Below are positions 11,695 to 50,604 of a DNA stretch of 64,000 bases, one piece after another; positions within the stretch are counted from its first letter, which is position 1; every line of letters begins with the position of its first letter. The stretch is from positions 11,646,930 to 11,710,929 of the forward strand of contig JAKZAP010000015.1 of NCBI GenBank assembly GCA_023053575.1, given 5' to 3'. The stretch is from Branchinecta lynchi. Its lineage: Eukaryota > Arthropoda > Branchiopoda > Anostraca > Branchinectidae. The position numbers and the translations under genes are program-made. Under the pieces are notes generated by a model. It made no database searches. It saw only the letters and a list, made by a program, of their open reading frames with translations, and was not told the DNA's origin.

Positions 11695-11873
11695 TCACGT
11701 CACAGAGATTTAGTTACCACGCTGAATACACTCCCGAGCGTGGTAAGCAAATAGTTACTATCAATTGTTTTGAGAAGGCCATGGAACGGTCAGCTTAGTA
11801 GCTTTTCATGATACTGGAACGAGAATAGTAACTAATAGTTACTATTGTCAGAAGGGTGAAACTCGCTCTATAC
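11695..11873. mobile_element. Short palindromic element, copy 2 (inverted)
   Basis: Reverse complement of 8460-8670: ends GTCAGAAGGGTGAAACTCGCTC and carries AATAGTAACTAATAGTTACT. Non-coding. Confidence 0.65.
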
Positions 11874-12284
11874 ACACGCTGGTGATCCTAGAGAAGAACA
11901 ACAAAGGTCACCCAAACGAATCCTCCCGTTGACTTAAATCCTACCCAAGCCAATCAACAACGTTTGTCGTGGAGACGTTTCTGTTCTTCGCTGGTCACAC
12001 GGCGTTTGTTTGTCTGCACGACAGAGTATTGTACTTGTACCCTACTTACCTTATTTTCTTCCCTGGTGCTCTACTGCGAAAAACTGTTTGTAGACTTAAC
12101 GAACTGTGGTGTTGCGCGTAGCTCCTACCCTCAGCTCGTTTGCATCGGCAGGGCATTTAAAATATATTCGACTCCGCATGGTCGTATTACAGAGATTGGG
12201 AGACGGAGGTTCTTTCTCTTATTTGTTCTTGTTATAATAGAAATAAAAAACACACAGTTTCGAATACAAACGTGAAGATTACCG

Positions 12285-12370
12285 AACTGTAAGTCAATTC
12301 AGTAGGGAGGGTGACGAGTGACCAAAAGCTTGTCCAGCACGCCCACAATAAACACGTTTGCATTATGATA
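12285..12370 (+). repeat. Local duplicated segment, copy 1
   Basis: TAAGTCAATT...GACCAAAAGCTTGTCC...AAACACGTTTGC matches 13096-13165 (TAAGTCAATT...AACCAAAAGTTGTCC...AAACACGTTTTG). The rest of 11874-13195 shows nothing recognised. Confidence 0.45.
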
Positions 12371-13095
12371 AACAAAATAATGGTAGGAGGTTTTGTTATA
12401 GTAGTAGCGTGTGGTGTGCGAGCATGGTAATATTGGCGACTGGTTTGGGTGCGAATACACCGTTATACCCCGAGTCTTTTCGAAGGCGATACTCAGTTCG
12501 TAGGTCAATAACTAAAACACATATATTTCGTATTTACTTACATTGGAGTTAGGTCAATAGCACTTGTCACTAGGTCAACTGTGTCGGGCTCGAACTGAGC
12601 TCCGAATCGAACTGAACTCCGAACTGCGAAATCGGTCCTTTTAAACCCTTGGAAATGTCAACTGGGTGCCTTAACGAATAGGGTTACTGTTCGTACGTCC
12701 TAGCAAATCTCTATCCAGTATGAAAGGGTTGGTGACCAACGGAGTGAGTTTGTCTAGGTTCTTGATGGGGAAAAGAGTTCTTTGATTGGAGAAAAGGAAG
12801 TAAACTCTCTCCGTCGGAGAAAAGCGTGGGCGTTAGAGCTAGTCGGAAATAGAGAGAGTTGAGGATAGAGCTTGTTGAATAAGCTTAGATCAAGGTATAT
12901 TTGTATGCTAGATGTATCCTCACAACATGTTTGATGATATCTGTAACCTTCACATTTTTATTCGCAGTTCTTTTTGCTTTAGTATTTCGTAAAATGAACT
13001 GTGAATCCAGATGTGAAGATTTTCTTCTAATAATAATAATATATTGCAAAAAAAAGACCACAAAGCTTCTACAAAAAATATTGTACAAAATATAA

Positions 13096-13165
13096 CGTAA
13101 GTCAATTATATTTGAGGGCGACGGTAACCAAAAGTTGTCCGGTGTGGCTGCAAGAAACACGTTTT
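13096..13165 (+). repeat. Local duplicated segment, copy 2
   Basis: Partner of 12285-12370, lying directly before the MITE at 13196. Confidence 0.45.
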
Positions 13166-13195
13166 GGGCCTCTCTTGGTAGTCCGTCGAATCTGG

Positions 13196-13433
13196 ATCGA
13201 CTAAAAGAGGCACGGCACGGCAGGACATAGTGCAAGGGGCACGAGTGCTAAAAAGAGGCACGAAAACTAAAAGGGCCCTTTCAGGCGTTGGAGTGAGGGG
13301 TAGGAACAATGTTCTAACGTGCCTTCTTTTAGGCTCTGGAACTCTCACTTACTTGTCTAATCCTACTACTAGCTAATCTCTTTTATTAATCATGCCTCCT
13401 GCGCCTAACATGCAGTGCCTCTTTTTAGTCAAT
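13196..13433. mobile_element. MITE with ATCGACTAAAAGAGG termini, copy 2
   Basis: Inverted ends ATCGACTAAAAGAGGCAC and TGCCTCTTTTTAGTCAAT. The interior follows the copy at 8855-9093, e.g. GATGTTCTAACGTGTC there against CAATGTTCTAACGTGCC here, and the CTCTCACTTACTT block. Confidence 0.75.
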
Positions 13434-14089
13434 CCCCATTGAATCCACTTCACATCATTGGGATACTAGTCTCAGGGAAAACGAGCCTAAAGAACCTTAT
13501 TAGAACAGCTAAAGAACCAAAGCTTTCCCCAATAGACCGATAATGACATTTTATTTACGAATAAAGGTACATTACAAAGAGAGAAACGAAAAAAAGAAAG
13601 AAAAAAAATCCGCCGAGAACAAGACACTTTAATGCATATTTCGAGAAGGTTTGTACAATCTTGGTAGAAAATATTGCAAACATGGGGTCATCCCTTCATT
13701 CTTTTGAATTTTAAAATTGTATGGATTCCAAACGAGGAAACAAATTTCAAATCTGATTTGAATCTCAATGCCAGCAGAATTCATGTAAGCATAGCAAATC
13801 CAACTGAATTTTCTTAACTCCCACAACGTAGCTTTGTGCGAGATTAGGATCGAAGAAAGACAGAATTGTTCAGTTGTACATTGTCACATGTCATCTGATA
13901 AGATTTAAATAGACTAAGAGCCAAAGCCAATTGCAAATACATAAAAAATAAACACAAACAGACAAAAATAACACCTCCTATAAGCACCTGTACCTATGGG
14001 CTGATTCACACTTTGCACTCCAACATATTTATCTGTCAAGAAAACAAGAAAGTTTCGCCGTATCGCTGAAAGTAGAATTATAATAAAGG

Positions 14090-15180
14090 TACCCAAAAAG
14101 AAGATCTAGAAGCTCCTATGGCACTTGCAAGGCTGGATCGGAGGATAGAAGTAGGAGTTTGCCACTTCCCGGTTTTGTTGTGAACATTTGTAAGCAAAAT
14201 CTTTGAAATAAGAATGATCAGGGGCCCTTGGAAATCACGAGAACGTATGTTAAAAAGTATTTTATTCTTGCACTCGGCTCTGATTATGCGCACTTTAAGG
14301 ACGCCAGAAACAAATGATGATAATCTCACTGGGATCAAGAAAATGTATATTTGGCTCAAAAGTATTGTTCATACTTTAAAGAACTCACGTGTAAGCAAAA
14401 CCCTTAAGACACAAAATGATTGTGGGCCCTTGGGGATCATAAATATATGTCATTTGTTAAAAAGTTTTTTTTTTGTTTTTTTTTCGATTAAGATGCGCTC
14501 TTTAAGGATGCTAGATAGGGGCCTTGGAGCTCATGGGGATCATGGATATGTATATTTAGCTTAAAAGTATTTATTTTACTTTGTGGTTAAGATGAATACT
14601 TTAATGGATGGTCGGATCTGGAAAGTGAAGATTTCTAAGATAATCTTGTTGAGTCTCTAATGCTCAAGCCAAGTTTCATCGTCCTAGCCCATGTGGAAGT
14701 ACCTTAGCTTGTGATCACCGGAATTTCAGACCCCCCTCCAGCTCCTCCCATAGTTCCCGAATCCGGTCCGGTTCTGTCACTTATTTAGCTATGGCTTGTG
14801 ACTGTTCTTCCCACCAAGTGTTATCCCGATGGCTCTACTCGAAGCGTGTCCCAAGATTTCCGGTTCTCCCCACCTACCCCCTACATTCATCGGATCCGGT
14901 CAGGACTTAAAATGGAACATTGGACACAAGTCTATCCAAATCTTAAGTTTCATTAAGATCCGATCACCTGTTCCAAAGTTATACATAGGCTTACCTCAAG
15001 ATTCAGTATTCTCCCTGCGACTCCCCCCACGATCGTCGGATCGGGGAAGTGACTATTTCCAAGTTAGTTTGACCGGGTAAATGATATGCCTGCCAAGTTT
15101 CATCGTCCGAGCAGTTCTGGCAGTACCCTAACTCGGAAACAGTGTACCGACAGAACGACCGACCGATCGATCGGTATATA
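14090..15180 (+). repeat. Dispersed ~1.1-kb repeat, copy 1
   Basis: Contains GGCACTTGCAAGGCTGGATCG, degenerate units with GGGCCCTTGG...GATCA, and further on GCCAAGTTTCATCGTCC and ACCGACCGATCGATCGG. The reverse complement of this order is found at 32750-33850. Shorter related pieces are at 35690-35990 and 45490-45650. No protein recognised. Confidence 0.6.
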
Positions 15181-15554
15181 AACTTTCATTCTCAAGTTGA
15201 TAAAATCTCAACACTTCCATACGGAACTAGACGTCTGTCTTAGTTCTCGGTAAATTCCGGACAGTGTTCTATCCTGCACCTCACTACAGCCGGGCAGCTT
15301 AATAAAATAAGGTATGTGAACTATCCCGCCGAGAATTCTCCCGGAGAGCTATCACAAAAACAAACTGCCTTGCTGTATGTGAACTTATTTTTTTTTTTTT
15401 TTTTTTTTTTTTCTTAACCTTTCCAAATTTCATAATCAAACCCAAAATGGTGCTCTCGCCAAACTTCCTTTCCTCCCAAACCAGAATAATGAGAAACAAC
15501 TGGTTTGGACTGCCTGCCTCCGCAAGCGCGCAGAATAGTGGCTACTCCTTACCA

Positions 15555-15944
15555 GAAACGTGGAACGGGGTTATTAAGGGAAGAAAATTTAAGCCTCAGT
15601 CCCTTATTAACAACAAAACCGAAGTCGATCAAAATACAGAAAAAAATATTTCCTGCCGTCGCCCCAATCGTGCACCAAAAACAGCAGCCGTGTCAAAGAT
15701 TAAATCTCAGCACTAGTTTTTCCGTGCAGTGATTATTAAAGTAATAGATTAGTAATAGAAACGTAGAACGAGGCCATTAATAAAATAATATTTAAGTTTT
15801 CAGCCCCTTATTAAAGAAAAAACCGAAGTTGACCAAATGCAGAAAAAAACATTTCCTGTCATCGCCCCAATCGTGCAGCAAAAACAGCGTCGTTGTCAAA
15901 AATTAAATCTCAGGACTAGTTTTTTCATTATAGTGGTATTTGAA
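15555..15944 (+). repeat. Tandem duplication, ~203-bp period
   Basis: Two consecutive units start with GAAACGTGGAACG (15555) and GAAACGTAGAACG (15758). Both run through CCCCTTATTA/CCCTTATTA, CGCCCCAATCGTGCA and AAATCTCAG(C/G)ACTAG in the same order. Lies in the spacer before the amylase B promoter. Confidence 0.7.
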
Positions 15945-16572
15945 GATAATTTACTTAATAAGATATTTATAGTCGGTAGAAGCTTCAGTTATTTATTACA
16001 GGTTTGTTTCCTTCCCCGAAGTTGAACCAGAGGATTGACAGCCTGACGAGGACCCTTGCCAAGAAGGGCCGAAATAACGCTGATGAAAAATCATAGCTGA
16101 CGTATCCGTTGTAAACATTGTTTGAATAAGTGGCTGAGATCAGAGAACTGGTAACACAATTCTCCCAAAATCAGCTCAAAAGTTCCGATCGAGCTATAGG
16201 ACTGAACTGAAGTACGATTCTTGGAGGCATGGGGTACTGCGTCACTCCGTCTCCCTCTCCCCTGGTCTCGAACAGTCAACTGCTAGGCAGTGTTTAAAGT
16301 ACACCTTTAACCTTAAACGTGATGTGTTTTGTTTGAATAAACCGATTCGCGTCAACGACCACTCCCTTTTGACCGACGGTCATCTTACTTTGAAGGGGGA
16401 GGGGCTCTCTATTATTGATAACCCGGCTCCTTGGCTACGTCTGAATTCTAGCCGAGTCGACCCATGGACTCTTTGTCCCAATTATATAACTCCTTTACTA
16501 GGTATTCTACGTTGCTACCTAGAACTAAACTAATACCTATGGATTAATCTTATTTACTCACTATTGATAAGG

Positions 16573-16610
16573 TATATTATGCTAAGAAATCTAGAAAACA
16601 TCGTCAGTTG
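16573..16610 (+). promoter_or_regulatory. Core promoter of amylase B: TATA box and TCAGT initiator
   Basis: TATATTAT at 16573-16580 precedes TCAGT at 16604-16608. The initiator A (16606) is 33 bp from the start of the TATA box, normal arthropod spacing. The implied 5' UTR is 26 nt to the ATG at 16632. Confidence 0.7.
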
Positions 16611-16631
16611 AAGATTGATTCATCCAAGAAG

Positions 16632-44706
<28,075 letters not shown>

Positions 44707-44766
44707 AGCAGTTAAATATTTCTTTTCTAGTCAAATAATTCGGTGATTAGTTAATGTTGTTGTCTG

Positions 44767-44772
44767 AATAAA
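44767..44772 (+). terminator. Polyadenylation signal of amylase B
   Basis: AATAAA 61 nt after the stop codon; the sequence downstream turns GT-rich (TCGCTGTTCTG). The duplicated exon at 49228 keeps the same signal. Confidence 0.75.
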
Positions 44773-44869
44773 TTTTCATTTCAAAGTCGCTGTTCTGCAG
44801 GATGTCAGCGTTTAACAGTTCGGTGAAACCGTTTCTTTTTTAAGCCCCTCTTAAGGTACTAGATCTTCT

Positions 44870-45120
44870 ACGACTTACTGAAGAATTTGTGACATTAAAT
44901 ATTCCTTCAGCCCAAGCTGACTGTGAATCATATTAGATAGTGCAAACGCATACGTCTTCTGAGTTTTATTAGAGCTATATTTTGACCCTTCTTGGCGAAG
45001 GTCCTCTTCAGGCTCAAAGCCGCTCAAGTTGGAAAAACGGACTTGTGAGGACTCGTGAATTTGTTTGTGAGAGCTGCTTGGAGTTAAAACTCCAAGCAAA
45101 TGTTCATGATTCATCCCACG
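44870..45120. repeat. Dispersed repeat with CCTCTTCAGGCTCAAAGC
   Basis: GACCCTTCTTGGCGAAGGTCC and TCTTCAGGCTCAAAGC recur at 63330-63390 (CCCTTCTTGGCAAGGGTCC). Looser relatives are at 35020-35050 and 16045-16075 (inverted). Likely the 3' end of a retroelement family. Confidence 0.5.
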
Positions 45121-45399
45121 AGGATGAGTAATCTTCTTCTACACTGCTTTTCGGGGCTTCGGGGCTTCGATGTTATTGTTACCCGATGGTCTCTCGACCT
45201 GCCTGAAGAATAAGACTCCTAATCCCCGGCCACTTTTTCAATCCTAGTACCGTTGGTAGACGTCCTGTTTCTTCCACGGCTTGATCCTCCCAAGCCATTT
45301 CACCCTGTCCATATGAGGTTGTACCGTCATCAGGCTCGATTAGAGTCAAGAGATCGGGATGGGACTTGGAGGAAAGACGTAGTGACAATATTGAGAAAA

Positions 45400-45480
45400 C
45401 ACGACAGTAGTAGTAGTAGTAGTAGTAGAACAGTTTTATTGAAAATTAACATTTTGTTTTCAATAGCACATATAACATCA
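45400..45480. repeat. (TAG)n tract and LINE-like tail
   Basis: Nine TAG units followed by AACAGTTTTATTGAAAAT; looks like the antisense 3' end of a retroelement. Confidence 0.4.
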
Positions 45481-45489
45481 TATGTTATA

Positions 45490-45650
45490 GTGGGGGAGGG
45501 TTTTCAACAGTTCCGGTGATCACGCGTTAAGGTACTTGCAAATGTGGTATAACCATGAAACTTGGTTAGGGACTTTGTCAGATTGGCTTAAAAATAGTCC
45601 CTCCCCCGATCCAATCATCATGGTGGGAGAAATAGTTGTCACTGAGTGGA
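45490..45650 (+). repeat. Dispersed repeat, partial copy 4
   Basis: Matches the 32750-33850 family: TAAGGTACTTGCAAATG, AACCATGAAACTTGG and CCCCGATCCAATCATCATGG. Confidence 0.5.
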
Positions 45651-45659
45651 AAGATTTAC

Positions 45660-46020
45660 TATATCAAGCCCATTTCGACCGTGTTTCGGCAAAACGCCCT
45701 AAGTTGAGATAGGTCGGTTTGGCGTGAATGACGGATTTTGACACTAGATGGCCTCCTCTACCACTTTCTGTTGAAATCGTAGAGCTACCGCTTTAAATGA
45801 CAAAAATGTCATGTGGCAGAAGCGCCCTAACTCTTCAAAGATTTTCTAGTGTTCAAGGCAAAACGCCCTATCTCAACTTGGGTCTCTTTAATACGAATAA
45901 TCATTCTTTGTTTGCTGTCCCAAGTTAAGATAAGGCGTTTTGGCGTGAATTTCGAGGCTGAGGGAATTAGACAGGCCAGTTAGCCGTGAATTCTGGTACC
46001 GAGTGAACGGAAATTCTGGA
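45660..46020. repeat. AAAACGCCCTA repeat, left block
   Basis: GGCAAAACGCCCTAAGTTGAG and its inverse TTAAGATAAGGCGTTTTGGC recur several times. The same words return at 47630-47780, beyond the GGGATCCC element. Confidence 0.5.
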
Positions 46021-46045
46021 AGCTGAAATAGTCCAAAATAATACG

Positions 46046-46420
46046 ATGAACAAAGTAGAGAATATCTACGATCTCGACCAATATGTTCAAATCATTGAAA
46101 AGTCTCGGAAGTTCACCTCCACAAACGTCTTGAAATTCAACCAGTTTGACGAGTTTTCGAAACTAGGAAAACCATCTCTTAAGGGAATTTCTGAGATGAA
46201 AGTTCTAGAAGTGCGGAGAGATTCCATGGAATTTTTTGGGAAACGGTCTTACACCGGTGCCGAATTCCAGGAATGCAACATATTCGAGAAAAAAATTACC
46301 CTGAAAACTCATAGGATTATCAAGAAGGGGTCTGATGCGTTCCGGTTCCAGACTTCTCCTCGTGGAATCTCACTGAACAAGACCAAAGGTTTCGACGGGA
46401 TCCCAAAAGTTCAAATTTGA
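46046..46420 (+). CDS. Unidentified 124-residue frame running into the GGGATCCC repeat
   Basis: Basic protein-like frame (MNKVENIYDLDQYVQ...) ending with [15 protein letters not shown], where the last 15 codons lie inside the repeat boundary. No family recognised. It may be a remnant of a transposon gene, or chance fusion of flanking DNA with the repeat end. Confidence 0.35.
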   Translation: MNKVENIYDLDQYVQIIEKSRKFTSTNVLKFNQFDEFSKLGKPSLKGISEMKVLEVRRDSMEFFGKRSYTGAEFQECNIFEKKITLKTHRIIKKGSDAFRFQTSPRGISLNKTKGFDGIPKVQI

Positions 46421-47361
46421 TCCAGACAATTGGGTGCCAGATCCAGTCTTCGCCAGACTCCTTGAACACTTTTACTATTAAAATTTAGAAAAAGATTAAG
46501 GCAAAATAGCTAATCATATGAGAAAACCAAGTTCAGATATGGATTCAACATGTGTGTTTACCCCTTTAAGTCATATCTATTTTGACGAAGCAGACCGAAA
46601 CTTCCTGCCTTCTGCCAATTATCCGGTTTCGGCGGAATTCCGGAACTACTTGTCCGGAGAAAAAATAAAGCTAAAAAAGGAATTCAGCATGTCTCCTTAC
46701 CCCTACATCCAACCTCTAATCAACTTCCAATTAAACTTTTACTTTTAACAAATTTTCCGGTTTCAGCCGGATTCCGAGCGATCTATACGTCCGGTGAGAA
46801 AATGGTTGTCATATGCGAATTCAGAATGTATACTTACCCGCAAATCGAATATCTTATCAAATTTAAATAAAACTTTTACTTTCAACAAATTTTTTTTGGC
46901 CGGATTCCGGCCGAACTAATTGTCTGGCGAGAAAATAATTTTTATATTCGGACTCAGCACGTTTCCTTGCCCCTAAATCGAACCTCCAATCAACTTCATA
47001 TTACTTTTCACAAATATTTCGTTGTTTTGCCGGATTCCGGGTGAACTATTAATCCGGCGAGAAAATAAATTTCATATTCGTATTCAGCATGTCTCCTTAC
47101 CCCTAAATCGACTATTTCATTAGCTTTTTTTAAATATTTGTTGTTCCCCTTAATTTTAAACCCCTCCCCCACCCCTAAATATGGAGCTACATAGCCCATC
47201 TTCGAACTTGACCTATACTTTGACCTAAAGAGTCCTCATGTCAAGTTTGATCAAAATATCTCAACCCCTTCGAGAGTTATCGTGCTAACAGACGGACGGA
47301 CAGACGGACAACTTTACGATGTCATAGGTATCCCTCCACTTACGTTTTGGGATCCCAAAAA
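46377..47361 (-). repeat. GGGATCCC-bounded repeat family, copy 2 (inverted)
   Basis: Reads on the minus strand from TTTTTGGGATCCCAAAACG (near 47361) to GGGATCCCGTCGAAACC and TTTGGTCTTGTT (near 46377). Inside are about four degenerate units with GGCCGGATTCCGG(G/C) cores. Confidence 0.7.
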
Positions 47362-47599
47362 GAAGAAAGACTTGGAGACTCTACTTAAATCTATTACCAC
47401 AGAAGAGGACCATCCGCCAATTTCACGAGTCACTAGTAGTATTCTTGCTAGTGGTGACCGAAAATGTTGCTGACCTTGAAATCAACAGTGAAGACGATGC
47501 ATCCTCAGCCGGAGACGATGAAAGAGATTAGCAGTCAAATTGCGGCATTTCATTATCTTCTTTTTGTATTATTCGTTTTTTGTCCACTTGTTTAGGCTT

Positions 47600-47800
47600 C
47601 TTCAAAATAAAATTAAAACTGACACGACCTAAGTCAACTTAAGGCGGTATGACGGTTAGAAAGCAAAAGTTAAGTTCAAGGCAAAACGACCTATTTTGAC
47701 ATAAGGCAGAACATCCATTTATGAAGTGAACAATATCGTCATAGTAAAACGCTCTATCTGTACTTAGGGCGCATTTTGGCAAATATATCATTTTTTCGGT
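47600..47800. repeat. AAAACGCCCTA repeat, right block
   Basis: AGGCAAAACGACCTATTTTG and AGTAAAACGCTCTATCTG. With 45660-46020 this suggests one repeat block split by the GGGATCCC insertion. 47801-49227 shows nothing firm. Confidence 0.4.
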
Positions 47801-49227
47801 CGGAACCTATCTCAAGATTACCGTGAATTGGACAAAAAAAACGAATGCCATAAGTGTAGAAAACTGGTTCTAGCTAGAGGAATACTCGGAATTGATCATT
47901 TAGGACTTGACTGTGCACTGGAGGTGAATATACTGATCAGACAGAATTAATCAAAACCCCATATATTTTCTAAGAAAAAAAAAGGCCACAGAAAAACGAT
48001 TTCAAATCTTTGAAGTGATTTTTCTCGAAACTACGATTTTAGAGAAAATTCGTTTTGCCTAGACATGGCCGATTTTCTGATGAAATTAATATCGGGACAG
48101 AGATCCAGCCTTCAGAACTGCAAACCATATTTGACAAACATGCGAACTGTTGTAGCAAGTGTCATATGAGCTTTCAGCTCTTGGTTTAAAATACATCTAC
48201 AACTTAACTTATGAGTCGGTTTGTCGTCTGGATCAGGTTCATTTTACCTGTTCACACATATGATGATACAATACACTTAACTGATTAACCAAAACTGATG
48301 AGTTGGTTTGAAAGACGATCAGACCTTCATTCTCGTTTGATTCCGATTCATTTAGTAATAAGAAAACAAAATTCCCACGGCTACGCCCGAGTAACTTCCT
48401 CTTTGCATTCTGCCGTAACTGGAATTGATTTAGTATTCCCCCTTTTATTAAATAATGAACAAGTAGAGTTAGTCTGGAGGATACAGTAGACATTCTTTGT
48501 GTATTGTTTAGGTTTTCTCATTAACTACTACATTAATTACTTTATTAGCTAGTATATGTGATTATACAACAGACCTTCATTCTATTTTTTTCAGGTTCAG
48601 TTATAAATATTTTGTTTTCCATTCCACCACATTTCTTGAACAGTATTTACGATTACGTAATAGAACTTATTCCATCTGGCTCAGGTTCAATTAGGAATTC
48701 ATTCTATTCCATTCCACTTCAATTAGTATCTACTATCTACTTACAGAAAATGGAATTGAAGCACTAAAGGTCAGGTCCCAACTTCCTCCAGAAGTATTGC
48801 TACTGAGGGACCCGCACGAAATACAATACCTAGTAGAGAAAGAATATCATACTCATACCCAAACCAAATCCATAGAAACATTTCCACACAGTAACTTCGG
48901 TGAAATAAACCAAAGAACTTTTCTCTCTATATGATACTTCTCTACCTTTACATAAGTCGTTTATAGATTTATTGAATTTAACTTGAACTTATGAGTCTGG
49001 AGCAAATTCTGTTATAATACAGACAAATTACTTCCAGCACGCCAGTGTTGGGACGACCTCTGTGATTTGAAGTCATAGTCAAGAAATAAATACTGATGAT
49101 AAGTGATGAAGTTTGTCCCCAGTCTCTTCCAAAACACGAACGCATAAGAAATTATTTCCCTCCAATCCTTTTTTTCCAGTTATTTTAACTAAATGCACAA
49201 AAGAAGCAAAATAGATAATAGCCAACA

Positions 49228-49606
49228 CAGGAAGCTGTCGAGCTTCCGGCGGTGAAACTGCTCCTTGAGATTCCAAGAATCAAGTCGCTAAGTGCGGATT
49301 CATCAACGTCTTCAAGTTCGGACAAACCTCGTTTGAGATCAACGAATTTCCAATCAAGGGATGAAGCAGTTAAATACTTTTTTTCTAGTCAAATAATTCG
49401 GTGATTGGATAATGTTGTTGTCTCAATAAATCTGCATTTCAAAGTCGCTGTTCTGCAGGAAGTCAACTTTTAAAAGTTCGGTGAAACCGTTTCTTTTTTA
49501 AGCCCCTCTTAAAGTACTAGATCTTCTACGACTTACTGAAGAATTTGTGACATTAAATATTCCTTCATCCCAAGCTGACTGTGAATCATATTTGATAGTG
49601 CAAACG
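49228..49606 (+). pseudogene. Broken duplicate of the last amylase exon and its 3' flank
   Basis: Follows amylase B from the middle of exon 14 through the stop codon, AATAAA (49425-49430) and about 170 bp beyond (B positions 44561-44939), roughly 93% alike by eye. TAC has become TGA in 'GCTCCTTGAGATTCC', stopping the frame, and TCGTGTGAG has become TCGTTTGAG, losing a cysteine. Homology begins mid-exon near 49228 and stops at 49606, exactly where the viral fragment starts. Confidence 0.85.
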
Positions 49607-49924
49607 ATGCTGTTGTGGAATGAGCCCAGTATTGCCGACGACAAGGAAGAAGAGCTCCTAACAACTTGGCGGGGAACCAACCAAGGTCGCTGTATAGTAC
49701 AAAGACGAGATCCCTTTGACGAGAATGCCTGTACTCATTTTGTCGAACCCTGGCACGGCGATATACAAGTTTATCGAACGAACTTGTCTACAGGACGGAA
49801 TGTCCATCTGGGAGCTACATGCAAAGTTCCTTGGCTGAAGCTTGTTAAAGGTAACCGGCGTCTACATCCCAAAGGATTCGCCAAATTTTTCAAGCAGTAT
49901 GGATCTGACTATAAAATTATCTGA
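49607..49924 (+). pseudogene. Endogenous parvovirus: NS1 helicase fragment (decayed)
   Basis: Remnant of a densovirus-like NS1 replication protein. The Walker-B-like LLWNEP box is at 49610-49627 with following acidic residues. The next block, with PVLILSN (motif C region, near 49727-49747), is in another frame and carries an in-frame TAG at 49695-49697. A C-terminal block (RRLHPKGF) returns to the first frame. At least two frameshifts and one stop make it non-functional. Walker A and everything upstream are absent. Assignment rests on motif order; exact genus unknown. Confidence 0.7.
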
Positions 49925-50094
49925 CTACGAACCATTTGGATCTCTACAAGGATTACCTACCGGAAGCTTTGGAAGAAATAGAAGAAAGTGACTTGTCAAT
50001 TTCTTTCATCACATGTTAAAATAGATTTAGCAATGTTGAAATTTACGATAACGTACGAGAGGTACTCCACCCCCCTTCCCCCTGTCCATGTGGG

Positions 50095-50128
50095 TATAAA
50101 TTCTGCTGCATAGTATTATTTTAGTCAT
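50095..50128 (+). promoter_or_regulatory. TATA box and initiator-like site before the viral VP1 frame
   Basis: TATAAA at 50095-50100 and TTAGTC at 50121-50126, 28 bp to the A; the ATG follows at 50130. Looks like the old capsid promoter of the virus. Present activity unknown. Confidence 0.45.
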
Positions 50129-50129
50129 A

Positions 50130-50456
50130 ATGCCTAAAGCAACCAAGAAAAGTGGTCGCACCAAGCATTATACACCCGGTGACACTACTGAGTTTCAGAC
50201 TCCATTGAACGTTGTTAGACCTGGCTTGTTGTTTCCTGGTTACAATTACCTTGGGCCCGGAAATCCTGTACAAGGCCCGGCCCTATTGACGAACTCGACG
50301 AGGTTGCTAGAGAACACGACGTATCATATTCTGCTGCATCAACCAGTGAACAAGTTCGGGCAGCAGATCGGAGATTTCTGCGACGGACATTTAAAACAAG
50401 GACATCGGGTTTCAAAGAGGCAGCTGCAAAGACTGCGGGATTGGTCGGAATCTGAG
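50130..50456 (+). pseudogene. Endogenous parvovirus: VP1 N-terminus with phospholipase A2 domain (frameshifted)
   Basis: The first frame opens with a basic region, then a calcium-loop motif YLGPGN (50242-50259), characteristic of the VP1 unique region of parvovirus capsids. The catalytic His-Asp pair follows at 50315-50320, but in the +2 frame, so a frameshift lies between about 50262 and 50290. That second frame ends at a stop near 50454. The first frame runs on to 50468 as non-homologous text. Downstream capsid sequence is missing. NS1 then VP on one strand recalls monosense densoviruses; this is inference. Confidence 0.75.
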
Positions 50457-50604
50457 TTAAGTCTGTAGCTGAAAGCATCGCAGGAGTTCAGTACCCGAAC
50501 AATGCCCCGTAATACACAAATGAAATGACGCGAGCTTCCAGTAAATAGAGCCTACTACAAAAGGCGCCGCCGGCAAAAGTTTTTTAAATCCTACATGATC
50601 AGAA

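Noticed and set aside
45403..45430. TAG run as a possible CRISPR-like or regulatory array
   Set aside because: Simple trinucleotide repeat; CRISPR arrays do not occur in animal nuclear genomes.
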